In this document: positions 7,803 through 15,972 of the stretch, piece after piece | How positions within the stretch are numbered: the stretch's first letter is position 1 | Layout: every line of letters starts with the position of its first letter | Assembly (NCBI GenBank): GCA_024277915.1 | Contig: JAJRUG010000158.1 | Span: forward strand, 1-33,280 | Reading direction: 5' to 3' | Length of the DNA: 33,280 bases | From: Gammaproteobacteria bacterium | GTDB lineage: Bacteria > Pseudomonadota > Gammaproteobacteria > Steroidobacterales > GCA-2729495 | The notes under the pieces: model-generated | The model's database searches: none | Seen by the model: only the letters and a program-made list of their open reading frames with translations | Told to the model about the DNA's origin: nothing | Position numbers and translations under genes: made by a program

Positions 7803-8114
7803 ATGGCAGCTTATCTCGTCGCACAGGCGGAGGTCACCAACCCGACAGAGGATTTCAAACGATACGCAGAACGATCAGCGGAAATTTTACATGACCATGG
7901 CGGCAAATACATTGTTCGGGGGCTGCCTGCGAAGGTGTTGCAGGGAGAGCAGTTTATCGGCAAATACATCATTATCGCCGAGTTCCCGTCAATGGAGCAT
8001 CTTGATGGCTTCCTGAATGACGAAGAATACGTTAACGAGATTGCACCACTGCGAGAGGGAACAGGCAACTACGAATTCGCTGCCTGTGAATCACCGCCAC
8101 CTGAGATGGTTTAG
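7803..8114 (+). CDS. DUF1330 family protein
   Basis: This 103-residue cytoplasmic protein has the ferredoxin-like DUF1330 pattern: AAYLVAQAEVTNPTEDFKRY at the start, a central HGGKYIVRG, and IIAEFPSMEHLDGFLNDEEY. A clear GGGAG lies ahead of the ATG. No biochemical function is established for the family that I can assign here. It follows the two peptide transporters in the same direction and is probably part of that transcript. It converges with the thioesterase gene with only 11 bases between stops. Confidence 0.88.
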   Translation: MAAYLVAQAEVTNPTEDFKRYAERSAEILHDHGGKYIVRGLPAKVLQGEQFIGKYIIIAEFPSMEHLDGFLNDEEYVNEIAPLREGTGNYEFAACESPPPEMV

Positions 8115-8125
8115 CCATTTTCCGG

Positions 8126-8536
8126 TTAACGACTTGCTACCATAAAACTTGCCGCAGCATCGGCAATCACTGTTCCAGTATCTGTCTGGATGGCAGATGA
8201 TTCCATCAATGCCAGGCGGCCTTTGCGTTTGACCAGCCTGCCTTCAAGACGAATTTTCTTGCCCAGCTCCAGCGGCTGGCGATAACGAATATCACATTTT
8301 GCCGTATAGGCAACCTCGCCCTGAAGGTAGAGCCAGTTGGCCATGACATCATCAAGCGCACAAAAAATCATGCCGCCGTGGGCGCGGTTGGCATAGCCGC
8401 CATGGTGTTCTCCGGGGGTATATTCGGAAAGGCAAAGATCCCCCTCTATCCGGAATGTTAGTTGCAACCCGATCGGGTTACCTGGACCGCAGACAAAACA
8501 GTTATTTTCTTCTGATGACAGTAGGCCTTCGGTCAT
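8126..8536 (-). CDS. PaaI-like hotdog-fold thioesterase
   Basis: This 136-residue hotdog-fold protein probably hydrolyses an acyl-CoA. It carries the N-terminal CFVCGPGNPIGLQL motif, the active-site region ANRAHGGMIFCALDDVMANW (HGG...D), and the later IRYRQPLELGKKIRLEGRL strand typical of PaaI/4HBT relatives. The ATG at 8536 is preferred over an in-frame start at 8617 because GAGGAG stands ten bases before it and the extra residues do not look conserved. It is divergent from the HIT gene, with 93 bp between the starts. Substrate unknown. Confidence 0.88.
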   Translation of the reverse strand: MTEGLLSSEENNCFVCGPGNPIGLQLTFRIEGDLCLSEYTPGEHHGGYANRAHGGMIFCALDDVMANWLYLQGEVAYTAKCDIRYRQPLELGKKIRLEGRLVKRKGRLALMESSAIQTDTGTVIADAAASFMVASR

Positions 8537-8629
8537 GGCTTGGTGCTCCTCGTGGTCGAAATGCGGTATAAAGCTGTCTTGCCTGTGCACAGAATACTGA
8601 GAACCGCAGGCTAACACAGGAGGTGTAAT

Positions 8630-9067
8630 GTGGCTTACGACGATACGAATATCTTTGCGGGAATACTAAGGGGGGAAATCCCGGCAGTCCGTGTCTATGA
8701 AGATGATCGAACACTGGCCATGCTCGATATCATGCCACAATCAGTAGGGCATACATTGGTTCTTCCAAAGTCAGCTGCAGAAAATATCTTTGATATCGAT
8801 CCGGATAGTGCAGCATCAGTCATTCGTACCACCCGGCTTGTGGCTTGTGCTATACGCTCTGCCTTTCAACCGGAAGGAATGCTGCTGCAACAATTCAATG
8901 GGGCAGTGGCCGGCCAGACAGTGTTTCATTTTCACATGCACATTGTGCCACGCTATGAAAACCAGCCGCTGCGAGGCCATAGTCATAATGCAGTTGATTC
9001 AGAGTTGCTGGAGCAACACGCAGAGAAAATCCGGAGCGCTTTGACTTTGATTCCTGATTCTTCTTAG
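8630..9067 (+). CDS. HIT-family nucleotide hydrolase/transferase
   Basis: This is a 145-residue histidine-triad protein of the HinT/Hit-like branch, acting on nucleoside phosphoramidates or dinucleoside polyphosphates. The N-terminal NIFAGILRGEIPA and GHTLVLPK segments lead to the triad VFHFHMHIVPRY with H100, H102 and the catalytic H104. The start is a GTG at 8630 six bases after a perfect AGGAGG; an ATG two bases earlier is in another frame. The gene ends before a bidirectional terminator. Confidence 0.92.
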   Translation: MAYDDTNIFAGILRGEIPAVRVYEDDRTLAMLDIMPQSVGHTLVLPKSAAENIFDIDPDSAASVIRTTRLVACAIRSAFQPEGMLLQQFNGAVAGQTVFHFHMHIVPRYENQPLRGHSHNAVDSELLEQHAEKIRSALTLIPDSS

Positions 9068-9084
9068 AAAGCCTGGGGCATAAA

Positions 9085-9109
9085 AAAACCCGGTACATGC
9101 CCGGGTTTT
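9085..9109. terminator. Bidirectional terminator between HIT and RRM genes
   Basis: A 9-bp stem (AAAACCCGG at 9085-9093, complement at 9101-9109) encloses a 7-nt loop. On the plus strand it runs into TTTT, and on the minus strand it is followed by more T residues from the A-run at 9082-9088. It serves two convergent genes. Confidence 0.85.
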
Positions 9110-9126
9110 CTGTTTGGTGTTGGAAG

Positions 9127-9444
9127 TTACCAGCGGTTTCCGCCGCCGCCGTATCCACCTCGGCCACCGCCGCCACCACCACCGCCGCCACGTGGGGCTT
9201 TTGGCTTGGCTTCATTTACTTTGATATCCCGGCCTTCAATGCTGGTTCCATTGATTTCCTGGATAGCTTTCTGCGCTTCGCTGTCTCGTGACATCTCGAC
9301 AAATGCAAAGCCTTTGCTCTGCCCTGTGTCGCGATCAGTAATGACGTTGACTGAATCAACCGATCCGCAAGTGCCGAATAGTTCTTCCAGCGACTGCTGA
9401 TTAGCTGAATACGGCAAATTGCCGACGTATAGTTTCCTGCCCAT
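9127..9444 (-). CDS. RRM-domain RNA-binding protein with Gly-rich tail
   Basis: This small protein is one RNA recognition motif plus a glycine-rich tail. RNP2 is KLYVGNLP at residues 4-11 and RNP1 is KGFAFVEM near residues 44-51. After residue 80 the tail is nearly all Gly with a few Arg, Tyr and a terminal NRW. Such proteins are RNA chaperones, often cold- or stress-induced in proteobacteria and cyanobacteria. AGGAGG lies four bases before the ATG. It has its own consensus -10 and a leader of about 80 nt, downstream of the rhlE terminator. Adjacent RhlE suggests joint work on structured RNA; that is inference. Confidence 0.93.
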   Translation of the reverse strand: MGRKLYVGNLPYSANQQSLEELFGTCGSVDSVNVITDRDTGQSKGFAFVEMSRDSEAQKAIQEINGTSIEGRDIKVNEAKPKAPRGGGGGGGGGRGGYGGGGNRW

Positions 9445-9529
9445 GATACCTCCTAAAGGTTCGATAACCGCTCAAGAGGATGTAGGCACGATGCCCGCAG
9501 ACTCGAAAGAAACGATGTAAGGGGCGCGA

Positions 9530-9535
9530 ATTATA
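9530..9535 (-). promoter_or_regulatory. -10 element of the RRM gene promoter
   Basis: The minus strand shows a perfect TATAAT preceded by CTG. No good -35 is present at 17 bp. Transcription from about 9524 would give a leader of roughly 80 nt to the ATG at 9444. It lies just below the rhlE terminator. Confidence 0.5.
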
Positions 9536-9564
9536 CAGCTTTTTCAACAACCTGCTATAGACCG

Positions 9565-9587
9565 AAAAAACAGGCAGCTCGAGCCCG
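9565..9587 (-). terminator. Rho-independent terminator of rhlE
   Basis: On the minus strand a 5-bp GC-rich stem (CGGGC 9587-9583 with GCCTG 9575-9571, one G-U pair) and 7-nt loop is followed directly by TTTTTT. It lies 11 bp after the rhlE stop. Confidence 0.75.
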
Positions 9588-9598
9588 ATTTCAATCTA

Positions 9599-10882
9599 TC
9601 AAGCCCGTCGCCGCCGTCCCGATGACTGTTTGCGTTGGCCACCGCGGCTATTGGACACCCCGCTGCTTCTTTTTCTGCCGCCGGCACTGGGTTTCCGCCC
9701 ACTCGAACGCTGATTTCCTCGCCCCTGTCTAATAGGCTCCGCCTTGATCCGCGGATCCGGTTCATAGCCCGGGATGATCTCCTGCTCAATCTTGCTATTA
9801 AGCAACCGCTCGATATCGCGCAACAGTTTCAACTCATCAACGCAGACCAGCGAAATCGCCTGGCCGTCTTGGCCGGCGCGGGCCGTACGTCCGATACGAT
9901 GGATATAGTCCTCCGGGACGCTGGGTAGTTCGTAGTTGACCACATGAGGCAAGCGCTCGATATCGAGGCCACGCGCAGCTATGTCGGTCGCAACCAGTAT
10001 CTGGACCTTGCCAGCCTTGAAATCAGCCAGGGCCCGGGTTCGTGCTGCCTGGGATTTATTGCCGTGGATCGCCACAGCCCTGAGCCCATCATCTGATAGT
10101 TGTTCGGACAAGCGGTTGGCGCCGTGCTTGGTGCGCGTAAATACCAGTACCTGTTGCCAGTTTTCCATACCAATACGATGGGATAACAACTCACGTTTGC
10201 GGCGCTTGTCTACCGGGTACACCAGCTGACTGACTCGCTCTGCCGTTGTGTTGCGTGGCGCTACCTGAATCTCTGTCGGCGAATTCAACCAGTCGGCGGC
10301 AAGCTTTCTGATTTCTTTGGAGAAGGTGGCAGAAAACAGCAGATTCTGCCGGTCTCTCGGCAACGTAGCGAGAATTTTGCGTATATCGCGAATGAATCCC
10401 ATATCAAGCATTCGGTCCGCTTCATCAAGCACCAGTATTTCGACCCCTGACAAGTCGATGGTTCCTTGCCGGATGTGATCAAGCAACCTGCCTGGTGTGG
10501 CAACGACCACATCGACTCCCTTCCGGAGTTTTGATATCTGCGGATTGATACTGACACCACCAAAAATCTCGATCGTCTTGTAGCGCAGGTAGCTGCCATA
10601 GGTGATGACACTTTGACGAACCTGCGCAGCAAGTTCCCGAGTCGGCACCAGAATCAATGCGCGCACGTGACGCTTGTCGGGTTGGTGCATCTGTAATTTC
10701 TGTAACAGAGGCAGTGTGAAACCGGCCGTCTTTCCGGTGCCGGTCTGGGCACCGGCCAGGACATCCCGGCCTTCAAGAATAAGAGGGATCGCCTGTTGCT
10801 GAATCGGGGTTGCCTCACGGTAGCCCTGCTTATCAATCGCGCGCAGCAATTCGGCCGACAGGCCGAGTTGTTCAAATAACAT
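9599..10882 (-). CDS. rhlE: DEAD-box ATP-dependent RNA helicase, RhlE type
   Basis: This 427-residue RNA helicase unwinds short RNA duplexes in ribosome assembly and mRNA turnover. All motifs are present in order: the Q motif region ([14 protein letters not shown], ~20-33), AQTGTGKT (45-52), PTRELA (80-85), TPGR (129-132), DEAD (153-156), SAT (184-186), then in the second RecA domain ARGLDIE and HRIGRTAR. The C-terminal tail from about residue 385 is Arg/Ser/Gly-rich, a usual RNA-binding extension of RhlE. GGAG precedes the ATG, after a leader of roughly 140 nt from an extended -10 promoter. Confidence 0.95.
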   Translation of the reverse strand: MLFEQLGLSAELLRAIDKQGYREATPIQQQAIPLILEGRDVLAGAQTGTGKTAGFTLPLLQKLQMHQPDKRHVRALILVPTRELAAQVRQSVITYGSYLRYKTIEIFGGVSINPQISKLRKGVDVVVATPGRLLDHIRQGTIDLSGVEILVLDEADRMLDMGFIRDIRKILATLPRDRQNLLFSATFSKEIRKLAADWLNSPTEIQVAPRNTTAERVSQLVYPVDKRRKRELLSHRIGMENWQQVLVFTRTKHGANRLSEQLSDDGLRAVAIHGNKSQAARTRALADFKAGKVQILVATDIAARGLDIERLPHVVNYELPSVPEDYIHRIGRTARAGQDGQAISLVCVDELKLLRDIERLLNSKIEQEIIPGYEPDPRIKAEPIRQGRGNQRSSGRKPSAGGRKRSSGVSNSRGGQRKQSSGRRRRA

Positions 10883-11031
10883 TGTTTGTATACTCCAGGA
10901 TCGCCTGACCCATCGGCGGCTTCTACCGCGCGTGGCTCGGTCCAGGCTGGATAAATATGATGGCTCCGTTGCCCGCAGTATCGCTGGGCTGGAGCGTATG
11001 GCGCAGACCGAAGTGCACCAGAACGCAGCGG

Positions 11032-11040
11032 ACTATAACA
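11032..11040 (-). promoter_or_regulatory. Extended -10 promoter of rhlE
   Basis: The minus strand reads TGTTATAGT, an extended -10 (TGnTATAGT), with -10 bases at 11037-11032. No recognisable -35 is present. Expected start is about 11025, giving a leader of around 140 nt without a gene. Confidence 0.5.
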
Positions 11041-11122
11041 GATAAACACCCCTTGGGGTCGAACCTCTATAACTCCCTGTATTAACAGTTTTTTAACTGA
11101 TAAATCAGCCAACTTTTAGCTT

Positions 11123-11159
11123 TAGAGTAGCCATTTTTGATATCAAAAAGGTGGCTCTA
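11123..11159 (-). terminator. Terminator-like hairpin after crcB
   Basis: An imperfect inverted repeat (TAGAG...CTCTA) with an inner perfect part TTTTTGATATCAAAAA lies 16 bp beyond the crcB stop. The tail after it on the minus strand (AAGCTAAAAGTT) is not a strong U-run, so it may stabilise the mRNA end rather than terminate alone. Confidence 0.45.
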
Positions 11160-11175
11160 AGAAGAATAGGCCATA

Positions 11176-11583
11176 TCACTTCAGCACGATCAACATATAA
11201 CGAGCGCCGATATACCCGGCATAGGCGGCGGCGAGGCTCAGGCCTACCTGGAGCAGGATATTGGCAAAGGCCTTCAGCGCCTCTGCATTTTCAATGAGTA
11301 TCAGGGTCTCGAATGCGAAGGCTGAGAAAGTGGTAAAGCCCCCCAATACCCCGATCATTAAAAATAATCGGTGCCCGGGTTCCAGGATGCCCCGGTATGC
11401 GAGCAAACCACCAAGTAGCCCAAGAAAGAAGCATCCGATCACATTCACTACCAGCGTTCCGAGAGGAAACACTCCCGCCGGAACAAAGCGCTGTGTCCAT
11501 CCGTGAACCATGAATCTCAAGCTGGAACCAACAAAACCGCCCAACCCGACAATCAACACCTGCTTAAAGTAGATAATGTTCAC
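11176..11583 (-). CDS. crcB: Fluoride channel FluC/CrcB
   Basis: This is a 135-residue four-span membrane protein that exports fluoride as a dual-topology dimer. Visible signatures are GLGGFVGSSLRF (14-25), NVIGCFFLG (47-55) and GVLGGFTTFSAFAFE (78-92), the last holding the Na+-site and fluoride-path phenylalanines. The start codon overlaps the stop of the polysaccharide deacetylase gene (ATGA), placing it as the last gene of the envC-ctp operon. No fluoride riboswitch is expected or seen, since the gene is internal to the operon. Confidence 0.94.
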   Translation of the reverse strand: MNIIYFKQVLIVGLGGFVGSSLRFMVHGWTQRFVPAGVFPLGTLVVNVIGCFFLGLLGGLLAYRGILEPGHRLFLMIGVLGGFTTFSAFAFETLILIENAEALKAFANILLQVGLSLAAAYAGYIGARYMLIVLK

Positions 11584-12374
11584 GGTGTCTCCAACTGAAC
11601 GGCTATCAACTCCGAAATAGTCACTAGTTGAAAGCCCTGTTCCCTCAGCTTTGGCAGCTCCCGTTCCAGATAGCTGATTGTTGCCAGGTGAGGATGCCCG
11701 ATCCCCACTGCCGTACCCCGTTCACGAGCAAGTTTTTTCAGGCGCTGGAACTCCTTATCGATCGCTGGAGCCGATGCTTCATTGTCGAGAAAAACATCCC
11801 TGCGGGTCGCGGGAATACCCTGCTCCCGAGCCAGTTGCAAGGCAACACTCGCAGCGGATGTATAACTGTCAACAAAAAACAGATTTCCACGAGATTTCAG
11901 CTCGGTCATCAACCAGTGCATATGGCCAGGGTGACGCGTGATCAGGCTGCCCATGTGGTTGTTAACACCAACGATGAAAGGCACAGAGTTGAGATCAGCA
12001 TCCAGAATATAGTTGAGCTGAGCCCTTGAAGTATCCAGCCGAATGCTCCCGGTTCCGCCTGATACAGAACCCGGCATGGCCTGCAGCGGAAGATGAAGCA
12101 TCACTTCTTTACCGGATCTATGGGCAGTCTGTGCGATTTCTTCAGCGTACGGGGTATGCGGCAGCACTGCCAGGACGACAGGCCAATCGAAATTCGCAAT
12201 CCGCATACCCGTACTGCTCACGTTGCCGAGGTCATCGATAATCAGGGCAATACGCGGCAGCGGCGATGCCACAATGCTGGAATCAGCCTGAGCAATACCC
12301 GGTATAAGGAAATACAGAAACAGGAACAGGTTCACCGGAGATAGAGCCCGGCTATGCAATCTCTTTATCGCCAT
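11580..12374 (-). CDS. Divergent polysaccharide deacetylase family protein
   Basis: This 264-residue periplasmic protein belongs to the divergent polysaccharide deacetylase family (PF04748, YibQ-like). A signal peptide of about 30 residues (basic start, then LFLFLYFLIPGIAQA) is followed by the NodB-like barrel: IALIIDDLGN (~43-52), VMLHLPLQAMPG, VGVNNHMGS and VGIGHPHLATI near the end. Its exact substrate is unknown. The usual neighbours EnvC and the S41 protease sit directly upstream (5 bp after ctp), linking it to cell-wall remodelling. It overlaps crcB by 4 bases. Confidence 0.92.
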   Translation of the reverse strand: MAIKRLHSRALSPVNLFLFLYFLIPGIAQADSSIVASPLPRIALIIDDLGNVSSTGMRIANFDWPVVLAVLPHTPYAEEIAQTAHRSGKEVMLHLPLQAMPGSVSGGTGSIRLDTSRAQLNYILDADLNSVPFIVGVNNHMGSLITRHPGHMHWLMTELKSRGNLFFVDSYTSAASVALQLAREQGIPATRRDVFLDNEASAPAIDKEFQRLKKLARERGTAVGIGHPHLATISYLERELPKLREQGFQLVTISELIAVQLETP

Positions 12375-12379
12375 GCTGA

Positions 12380-13717
12380 TCAGTCTGGATCTATCCCCAA
12401 TCTTCGTGAGGCTGTCAGAATCACACGGTCACCCTTCAAAACATCCAGAGCAATGCCTAGCTCTGCATCCCCCTGAATCAAAGCGGTGCCTGCCTGGGTC
12501 AGCTTGGCGGAAATTCCAGCCATCCCCTCTTCTGCCTGATTATCATCCAAACCAACATCCGGGGTTATGCCCCGGCCCTGAATGGACTCGCCAGAAGGCG
12601 TGAAATAATGTGAGGTGGTCAATTTGACGGCTCGCCCGTACGACAGGGGGATGACTGTCTGAACCATCCCCTTGCCAAAAGTCTGTTCACCCGCAATGGT
12701 TGCACGATGATTGTCTTGCAGCGCACCGGCGACGATCTCCGATGCTGAAGCAGTTCCACCGTTGACCATCACTATAATCGCCGCACCCCGGGATAAATCG
12801 CCATCGCTGGCTTCGTAGTGAAAACGTGCATCATCTGCCCGGCCCTCTGCCGATACAATGGTGCCCTGCTCAAGAAAGGCATCACTGACCGCCACTGCCG
12901 CATCCAGCACACCGCCCGGATTATTGCGAAGATCAAGAACCAGACCCTTCAATCCGCCAGACCCGTTTCTTGCGGCTTGCTCCAGGCCTGTAACCGCCCT
13001 GCTCAGATCCGTGCCGGTAGTTTCGTTGAATTGCCGTATTCTGATATATCCCCACCCCGGCTCCAGCATCTCGGCGCTCACAGTCTTCATATGCACATGG
13101 CTGCGGGTCAGAGTGTAGGTAATTGGATTATCTTCGGCATCCCGGGTAACGGTAAGGTTAACGCGGGAGCCCGGTCTGCCACGCATACGCTTTATTGTGT
13201 CGTTTATGGTCGAGTCATCCACAGGAGTGTTGTCGATACTCAGGATAATATCGCCTGAAAGCAGGCCGGCTTTTTCCGCCGGTGTTCCTTCAATTGGTGC
13301 AACAACCTCGACTTGCCCGTCCTCATTCATACTGACTTCCAGCCCGACACCCGAGTAGTTGCCAGTGGTACTGATCCGGATTTCCCGGTATTGATCCGGG
13401 TCGAGAAATTCTGAATAAGCATCAAGTTCAGTCACCAGCCCCCGGGCGGCGCCTTCCAATAGCTGCCGGTCATCAACCTGTTCTACATACTCCTGCTTTA
13501 CGTGCTGCAATATCTCTGCCAGCAAGCCGTCGTTCTCGGCGATCAGCGGAACGGGCAGATCGTGCCGAACTCCATAATAATATTCAGCACCAGATGCCAG
13601 AGCCAACCCGATCAGGGCGCCGCATATCAGTGTCAGGATGGTTCTTATTTTCAGTGTCATCAAAGAGTTGGGGTATCTGGAAGCCTCTTTCACCATAGCA
13701 CAGCGCCGGACAGGCAC
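12380..13717 (-). CDS. ctpA: S41 carboxyl-terminal processing protease
   Basis: This periplasmic, membrane-anchored serine protease has an N-terminal membrane segment (residues ~25-43), a helical region, a PDZ domain (~118-205, with GNYSGVGLEV and SGDIILSIDN) and the S41 catalytic core. The Ser-Lys dyad is visible as S324 in GGTASASEI and K349 in QTFGKGMVQT. Numbering is from the GTG at 13717, which begins directly after the envC stop; ATG codons at 13696 and 13660 are possible real starts, the last leaving MTLKIRT just before the membrane segment. In related bacteria CtpA trims murein hydrolases; its position between envC and the deacetylase fits. The symbol reflects the subfamily. Confidence 0.92.
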   Translation of the reverse strand: MPVRRCAMVKEASRYPNSLMTLKIRTILTLICGALIGLALASGAEYYYGVRHDLPVPLIAENDGLLAEILQHVKQEYVEQVDDRQLLEGAARGLVTELDAYSEFLDPDQYREIRISTTGNYSGVGLEVSMNEDGQVEVVAPIEGTPAEKAGLLSGDIILSIDNTPVDDSTINDTIKRMRGRPGSRVNLTVTRDAEDNPITYTLTRSHVHMKTVSAEMLEPGWGYIRIRQFNETTGTDLSRAVTGLEQAARNGSGGLKGLVLDLRNNPGGVLDAAVAVSDAFLEQGTIVSAEGRADDARFHYEASDGDLSRGAAIIVMVNGGTASASEIVAGALQDNHRATIAGEQTFGKGMVQTVIPLSYGRAVKLTTSHYFTPSGESIQGRGITPDVGLDDNQAEEGMAGISAKLTQAGTALIQGDAELGIALDVLKGDRVILTASRRLGIDPD

Positions 13718-14905
13718 CTACCTTATCCACCCATTGGGGTTGATCGGCTCACCGTCCTTGCGGATCTCAAAATACAGGCCGGTCACGCCCTGACCGCCAC
13801 TATCACCAACATGAGCGATCACATCCCCCAGTCCTACCCACTGCCCGACATCCCTGGTCAGATCCTGGTTGTGGCCATACAGGCTGATATAGCCATCGCC
13901 ATGCTCGATCACGATCAACAACCCCATTCCCGGCAGCCAGTCTGAATAGACCACCCTGCCATGATAAACAGCGCGGACTTCCGACCCCGCTTCGGCTGTC
14001 ATCAGCACGCCATTCCAGCGCATCTGACCATCCGCCCGGGAATCACCGTAGTTTCTGAGCAATCGACCCTCGGCGGGCCAATTGAACCTGCCTTTCATTT
14101 TCCGGAACGGCAAGCCTTCAAAACCAGGCATCCCCACTGCTTGTTGACCAAGCCTTGCGAGCAATGCCTCCATCTGCTGTTCCTGCGCCAGCAGCCGCTC
14201 CAGCTCATCCCCACCGGAAGCAATACTGGCATTGATCAATGCCAGCGCTTCATTGCGCACCTTCCGCATAGCCTCAAGCTGCCCGAGCCGCTTTTTTTCT
14301 GTTATTTCAAGCCCCTGGAGTCGCTCCTGCTCAGTGACCAAAGAGCGGGTCGCCCCTTCCAGCTGCTGCATTTTCTCCAGCACACCATTGATCACGTCTG
14401 ATCGCTCCCTGGTGATATAGCCGTAGTAAACCATCCGTCTGCCAGCATCCGTTGGGTCCTGCTGGCTTAACATCAAACGTACCCACTCCTCTCTGCCGGT
14501 CACCCAGGCAAGCCGCATCTGACGAGCCAGTACGATTTTCCCGGCAGCCAGATCAGCTGAGGCAACAGCAACAAGGTCTGCAAGCTCTGTTTGCCGGGCA
14601 CGGGCTTCCCTGACATCCTTCCGCAGCTTCAGCAGCCTTTTGCGCACCCTGGATTCCGCGACTTCGCTATCACGCAGCGATTTTTCTGCGGAAGCACGGT
14701 TCTCTACCGCTGCTCCAACCTCCTGCTTCAGGGCTTCAATGCGCTCTCTGATCTGTCTAAGATTCCACTCGGTATCGTCAGCAGAGTCCTGCTGTGCCAC
14801 CGCTGCCCCCGGCACTCCTCCAAGCACGCCGAGCGCCAGAAAGGCCACCGTCAGGATCAACAATCCCGGCTTCGCTCCTTGATGCTTAATTCGCTGCGGG
14901 CTCAT
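13718..14905 (-). CDS. envC: Murein hydrolase activator EnvC
   Basis: EnvC is a periplasmic coiled-coil protein that activates amidases at the division septum. The 395-residue protein has a signal peptide (hydrophobic residues ~14-37, ending AVAQ), about 200 residues of heptad-rich coiled coil, and a C-terminal LytM/M23 domain (SEVRAVYHGRVVYSDWLPGM, VIEHGDGYISLYGHNQ, GLYFEIRKDGEPINPNGWI). The domain lacks the zinc ligands of active M23 enzymes (RWNGVLM where an active His would sit; SLYGHN rather than HxH), as expected for an activator, not an enzyme. It is the first gene of a four-gene operon with ctpA, the deacetylase-like gene and crcB. Confidence 0.94.
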   Translation of the reverse strand: MSPQRIKHQGAKPGLLILTVAFLALGVLGGVPGAAVAQQDSADDTEWNLRQIRERIEALKQEVGAAVENRASAEKSLRDSEVAESRVRKRLLKLRKDVREARARQTELADLVAVASADLAAGKIVLARQMRLAWVTGREEWVRLMLSQQDPTDAGRRMVYYGYITRERSDVINGVLEKMQQLEGATRSLVTEQERLQGLEITEKKRLGQLEAMRKVRNEALALINASIASGGDELERLLAQEQQMEALLARLGQQAVGMPGFEGLPFRKMKGRFNWPAEGRLLRNYGDSRADGQMRWNGVLMTAEAGSEVRAVYHGRVVYSDWLPGMGLLIVIEHGDGYISLYGHNQDLTRDVGQWVGLGDVIAHVGDSGGQGVTGLYFEIRKDGEPINPNGWIR

Positions 14906-14971
14906 ATGATTCGGAGTTTATCAGTCCGCAACAAAAGGCTCAGCATTTCCACCCTTGCCGGCACATCAGGT

Positions 14972-14977
14972 TATAAT
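14972..14977 (+). promoter_or_regulatory. -10 element upstream of rhodanese-secB-gpsA
   Basis: A perfect TATAAT lies 24 bp before the rhodanese ATG, in the 96-bp gap to the divergent envC. No clear -35 at 17 bp. Expected leader about 18 nt. Confidence 0.45.
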
Positions 14978-15001
14978 CTGCGGCCAACAGAGAAAATAAC
15001 T

Positions 15002-15433
15002 ATGGATCAATTTCTGGAATTCGCCGACAAATATACGCTGCTCGTGGCAGGCACAGGCATGATGTTTTTCGCCGTCATCTTTTATGAGATGCGGTTGAAA
15101 CAGCAGGGCGTGTCATCTGTCACTACTGCACAGGCTATCAAGCTGATTAATCAGGGCGCTACCGTGGTCGATATCCGCGAGCAAGCCCGCTTTGATACCG
15201 GGCACATTGTTGATTCCATCAACGTGCCTGCCCCGAATCTGGCTGCTGATGCTACGGTCAAGGTAAAAAAGAACCGGCCGGTGGTAGTAGTTTGCGATAC
15301 CGGATCACTGAGCACCAAGTGTGCCTCTGTACTGCGTGACGCCGGCTTCGATTCTGTTTTCAGTCTCCACGGTGGCCTGACCGCCTGGAGCCAGGACAAC
15401 CTTCCTTCCGTCAGCAAAAACGATAAGGCTTAG
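15002..15433 (+). CDS. Membrane-anchored rhodanese-like protein
   Basis: This 143-residue protein has an N-terminal membrane segment (residues ~11-28) and a rhodanese domain: TVVDIREQARFDTGHIVDSINVP-type core, and the active-site loop VVVCDTGSLS with the persulfide-carrying C98. It resembles the YibN group found beside secB. The start is the ATG at 15002; an open frame runs upstream to 14591 but lies inside envC. Substrate unknown. In related genomes a glutaredoxin gene (grxC) usually lies between this gene and secB; here secB follows after 53 bp. Confidence 0.9.
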   Translation: MDQFLEFADKYTLLVAGTGMMFFAVIFYEMRLKQQGVSSVTTAQAIKLINQGATVVDIREQARFDTGHIVDSINVPAPNLAADATVKVKKNRPVVVVCDTGSLSTKCASVLRDAGFDSVFSLHGGLTAWSQDNLPSVSKNDKA

Positions 15434-15486
15434 CTCACGATCGATCACGCTGATTCCCCCTACCTTCACTACCGCGAAAAAGTTAA

Positions 15487-15972
15487 ATGACAGACTCGAC
15501 AAAAGAAGCAAATGGCGGAGCCGCATCCGCAAATAACCGGAGTTTTGCGCTGCAATCCATTCACCTGAAAGACCTCTCTTTCGAATCGCCAAATACCCCC
15601 GGCAAGTTCGGGGCACAATTGACCGATCCTGATGTTCAGATGAACCTCAAGAATGCCCACAAAGTACTGGCAAATGATATGTATGAGGTCAGCCTGCACA
15701 TCAGTATTCATGCGAAGACGGACGACAAGTCGATATTCCTGGTAGAAATAGACCAGGGAGGCATGTTTCAGATCAAAGGCTATTCTGCTGATGAAACAAA
15801 AATGATTCTCGGCACCTATTGTCCCGCATCGTTGTTTCCCTATGCTCGGGAGCTGATCTCCTCGCTGGTCAGCAAAGGCGGGTATCCACCGTTGGTTCTT
15901 CAGCACATCAACTTTGATGCCCTGTACGCCAACGCGCAGAAGCCTAAAGGCGATGACGAGAAGCCTAACTGA
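15487..15972 (+). CDS. secB: Protein-export chaperone SecB
   Basis: SecB is a cytoplasmic tetramer that keeps precursors unfolded and hands them to SecA. The 161-residue protein has a polar N-terminus, then FALQSIHLKDLSFESPNTP, VSLHISIHAKTDDKSIFLVEIDQGGMFQI, and the conserved ILGTYCPASLFPYARELISSLVSKGGYPPLVLQHINF region. Full family length. Its last 20 bases overlap the gpsA start, as in many gammaproteobacteria where secB-gpsA are coupled. Confidence 0.96.
   Translation: MTDSTKEANGGAASANNRSFALQSIHLKDLSFESPNTPGKFGAQLTDPDVQMNLKNAHKVLANDMYEVSLHISIHAKTDDKSIFLVEIDQGGMFQIKGYSADETKMILGTYCPASLFPYARELISSLVSKGGYPPLVLQHINFDALYANAQKPKGDDEKPN

Larger units (their letters stand above)
10883..11175. other. 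Gene-free region between crcB and rhlE
   Basis: The 293 bases between the rhlE start and the crcB stop hold the rhlE leader, its extended -10 promoter and a hairpin downstream of crcB. Open frames here lack coding character. The long leader of an RNA helicase gene is a plausible site of post-transcriptional control, but no known leader motif was recognised. Confidence 0.5.

Noticed and set aside
10654..11112. 152-aa minus-strand frame upstream of and overlapping rhlE
   Set aside because: Different frame from rhlE, no recognisable motif, overlaps the helicase ATPase domain.
14591..15001. N-terminal extension of the rhodanese frame
   Set aside because: It lies antisense within envC; the ATG at 15002 gives the family N-terminus and membrane segment.
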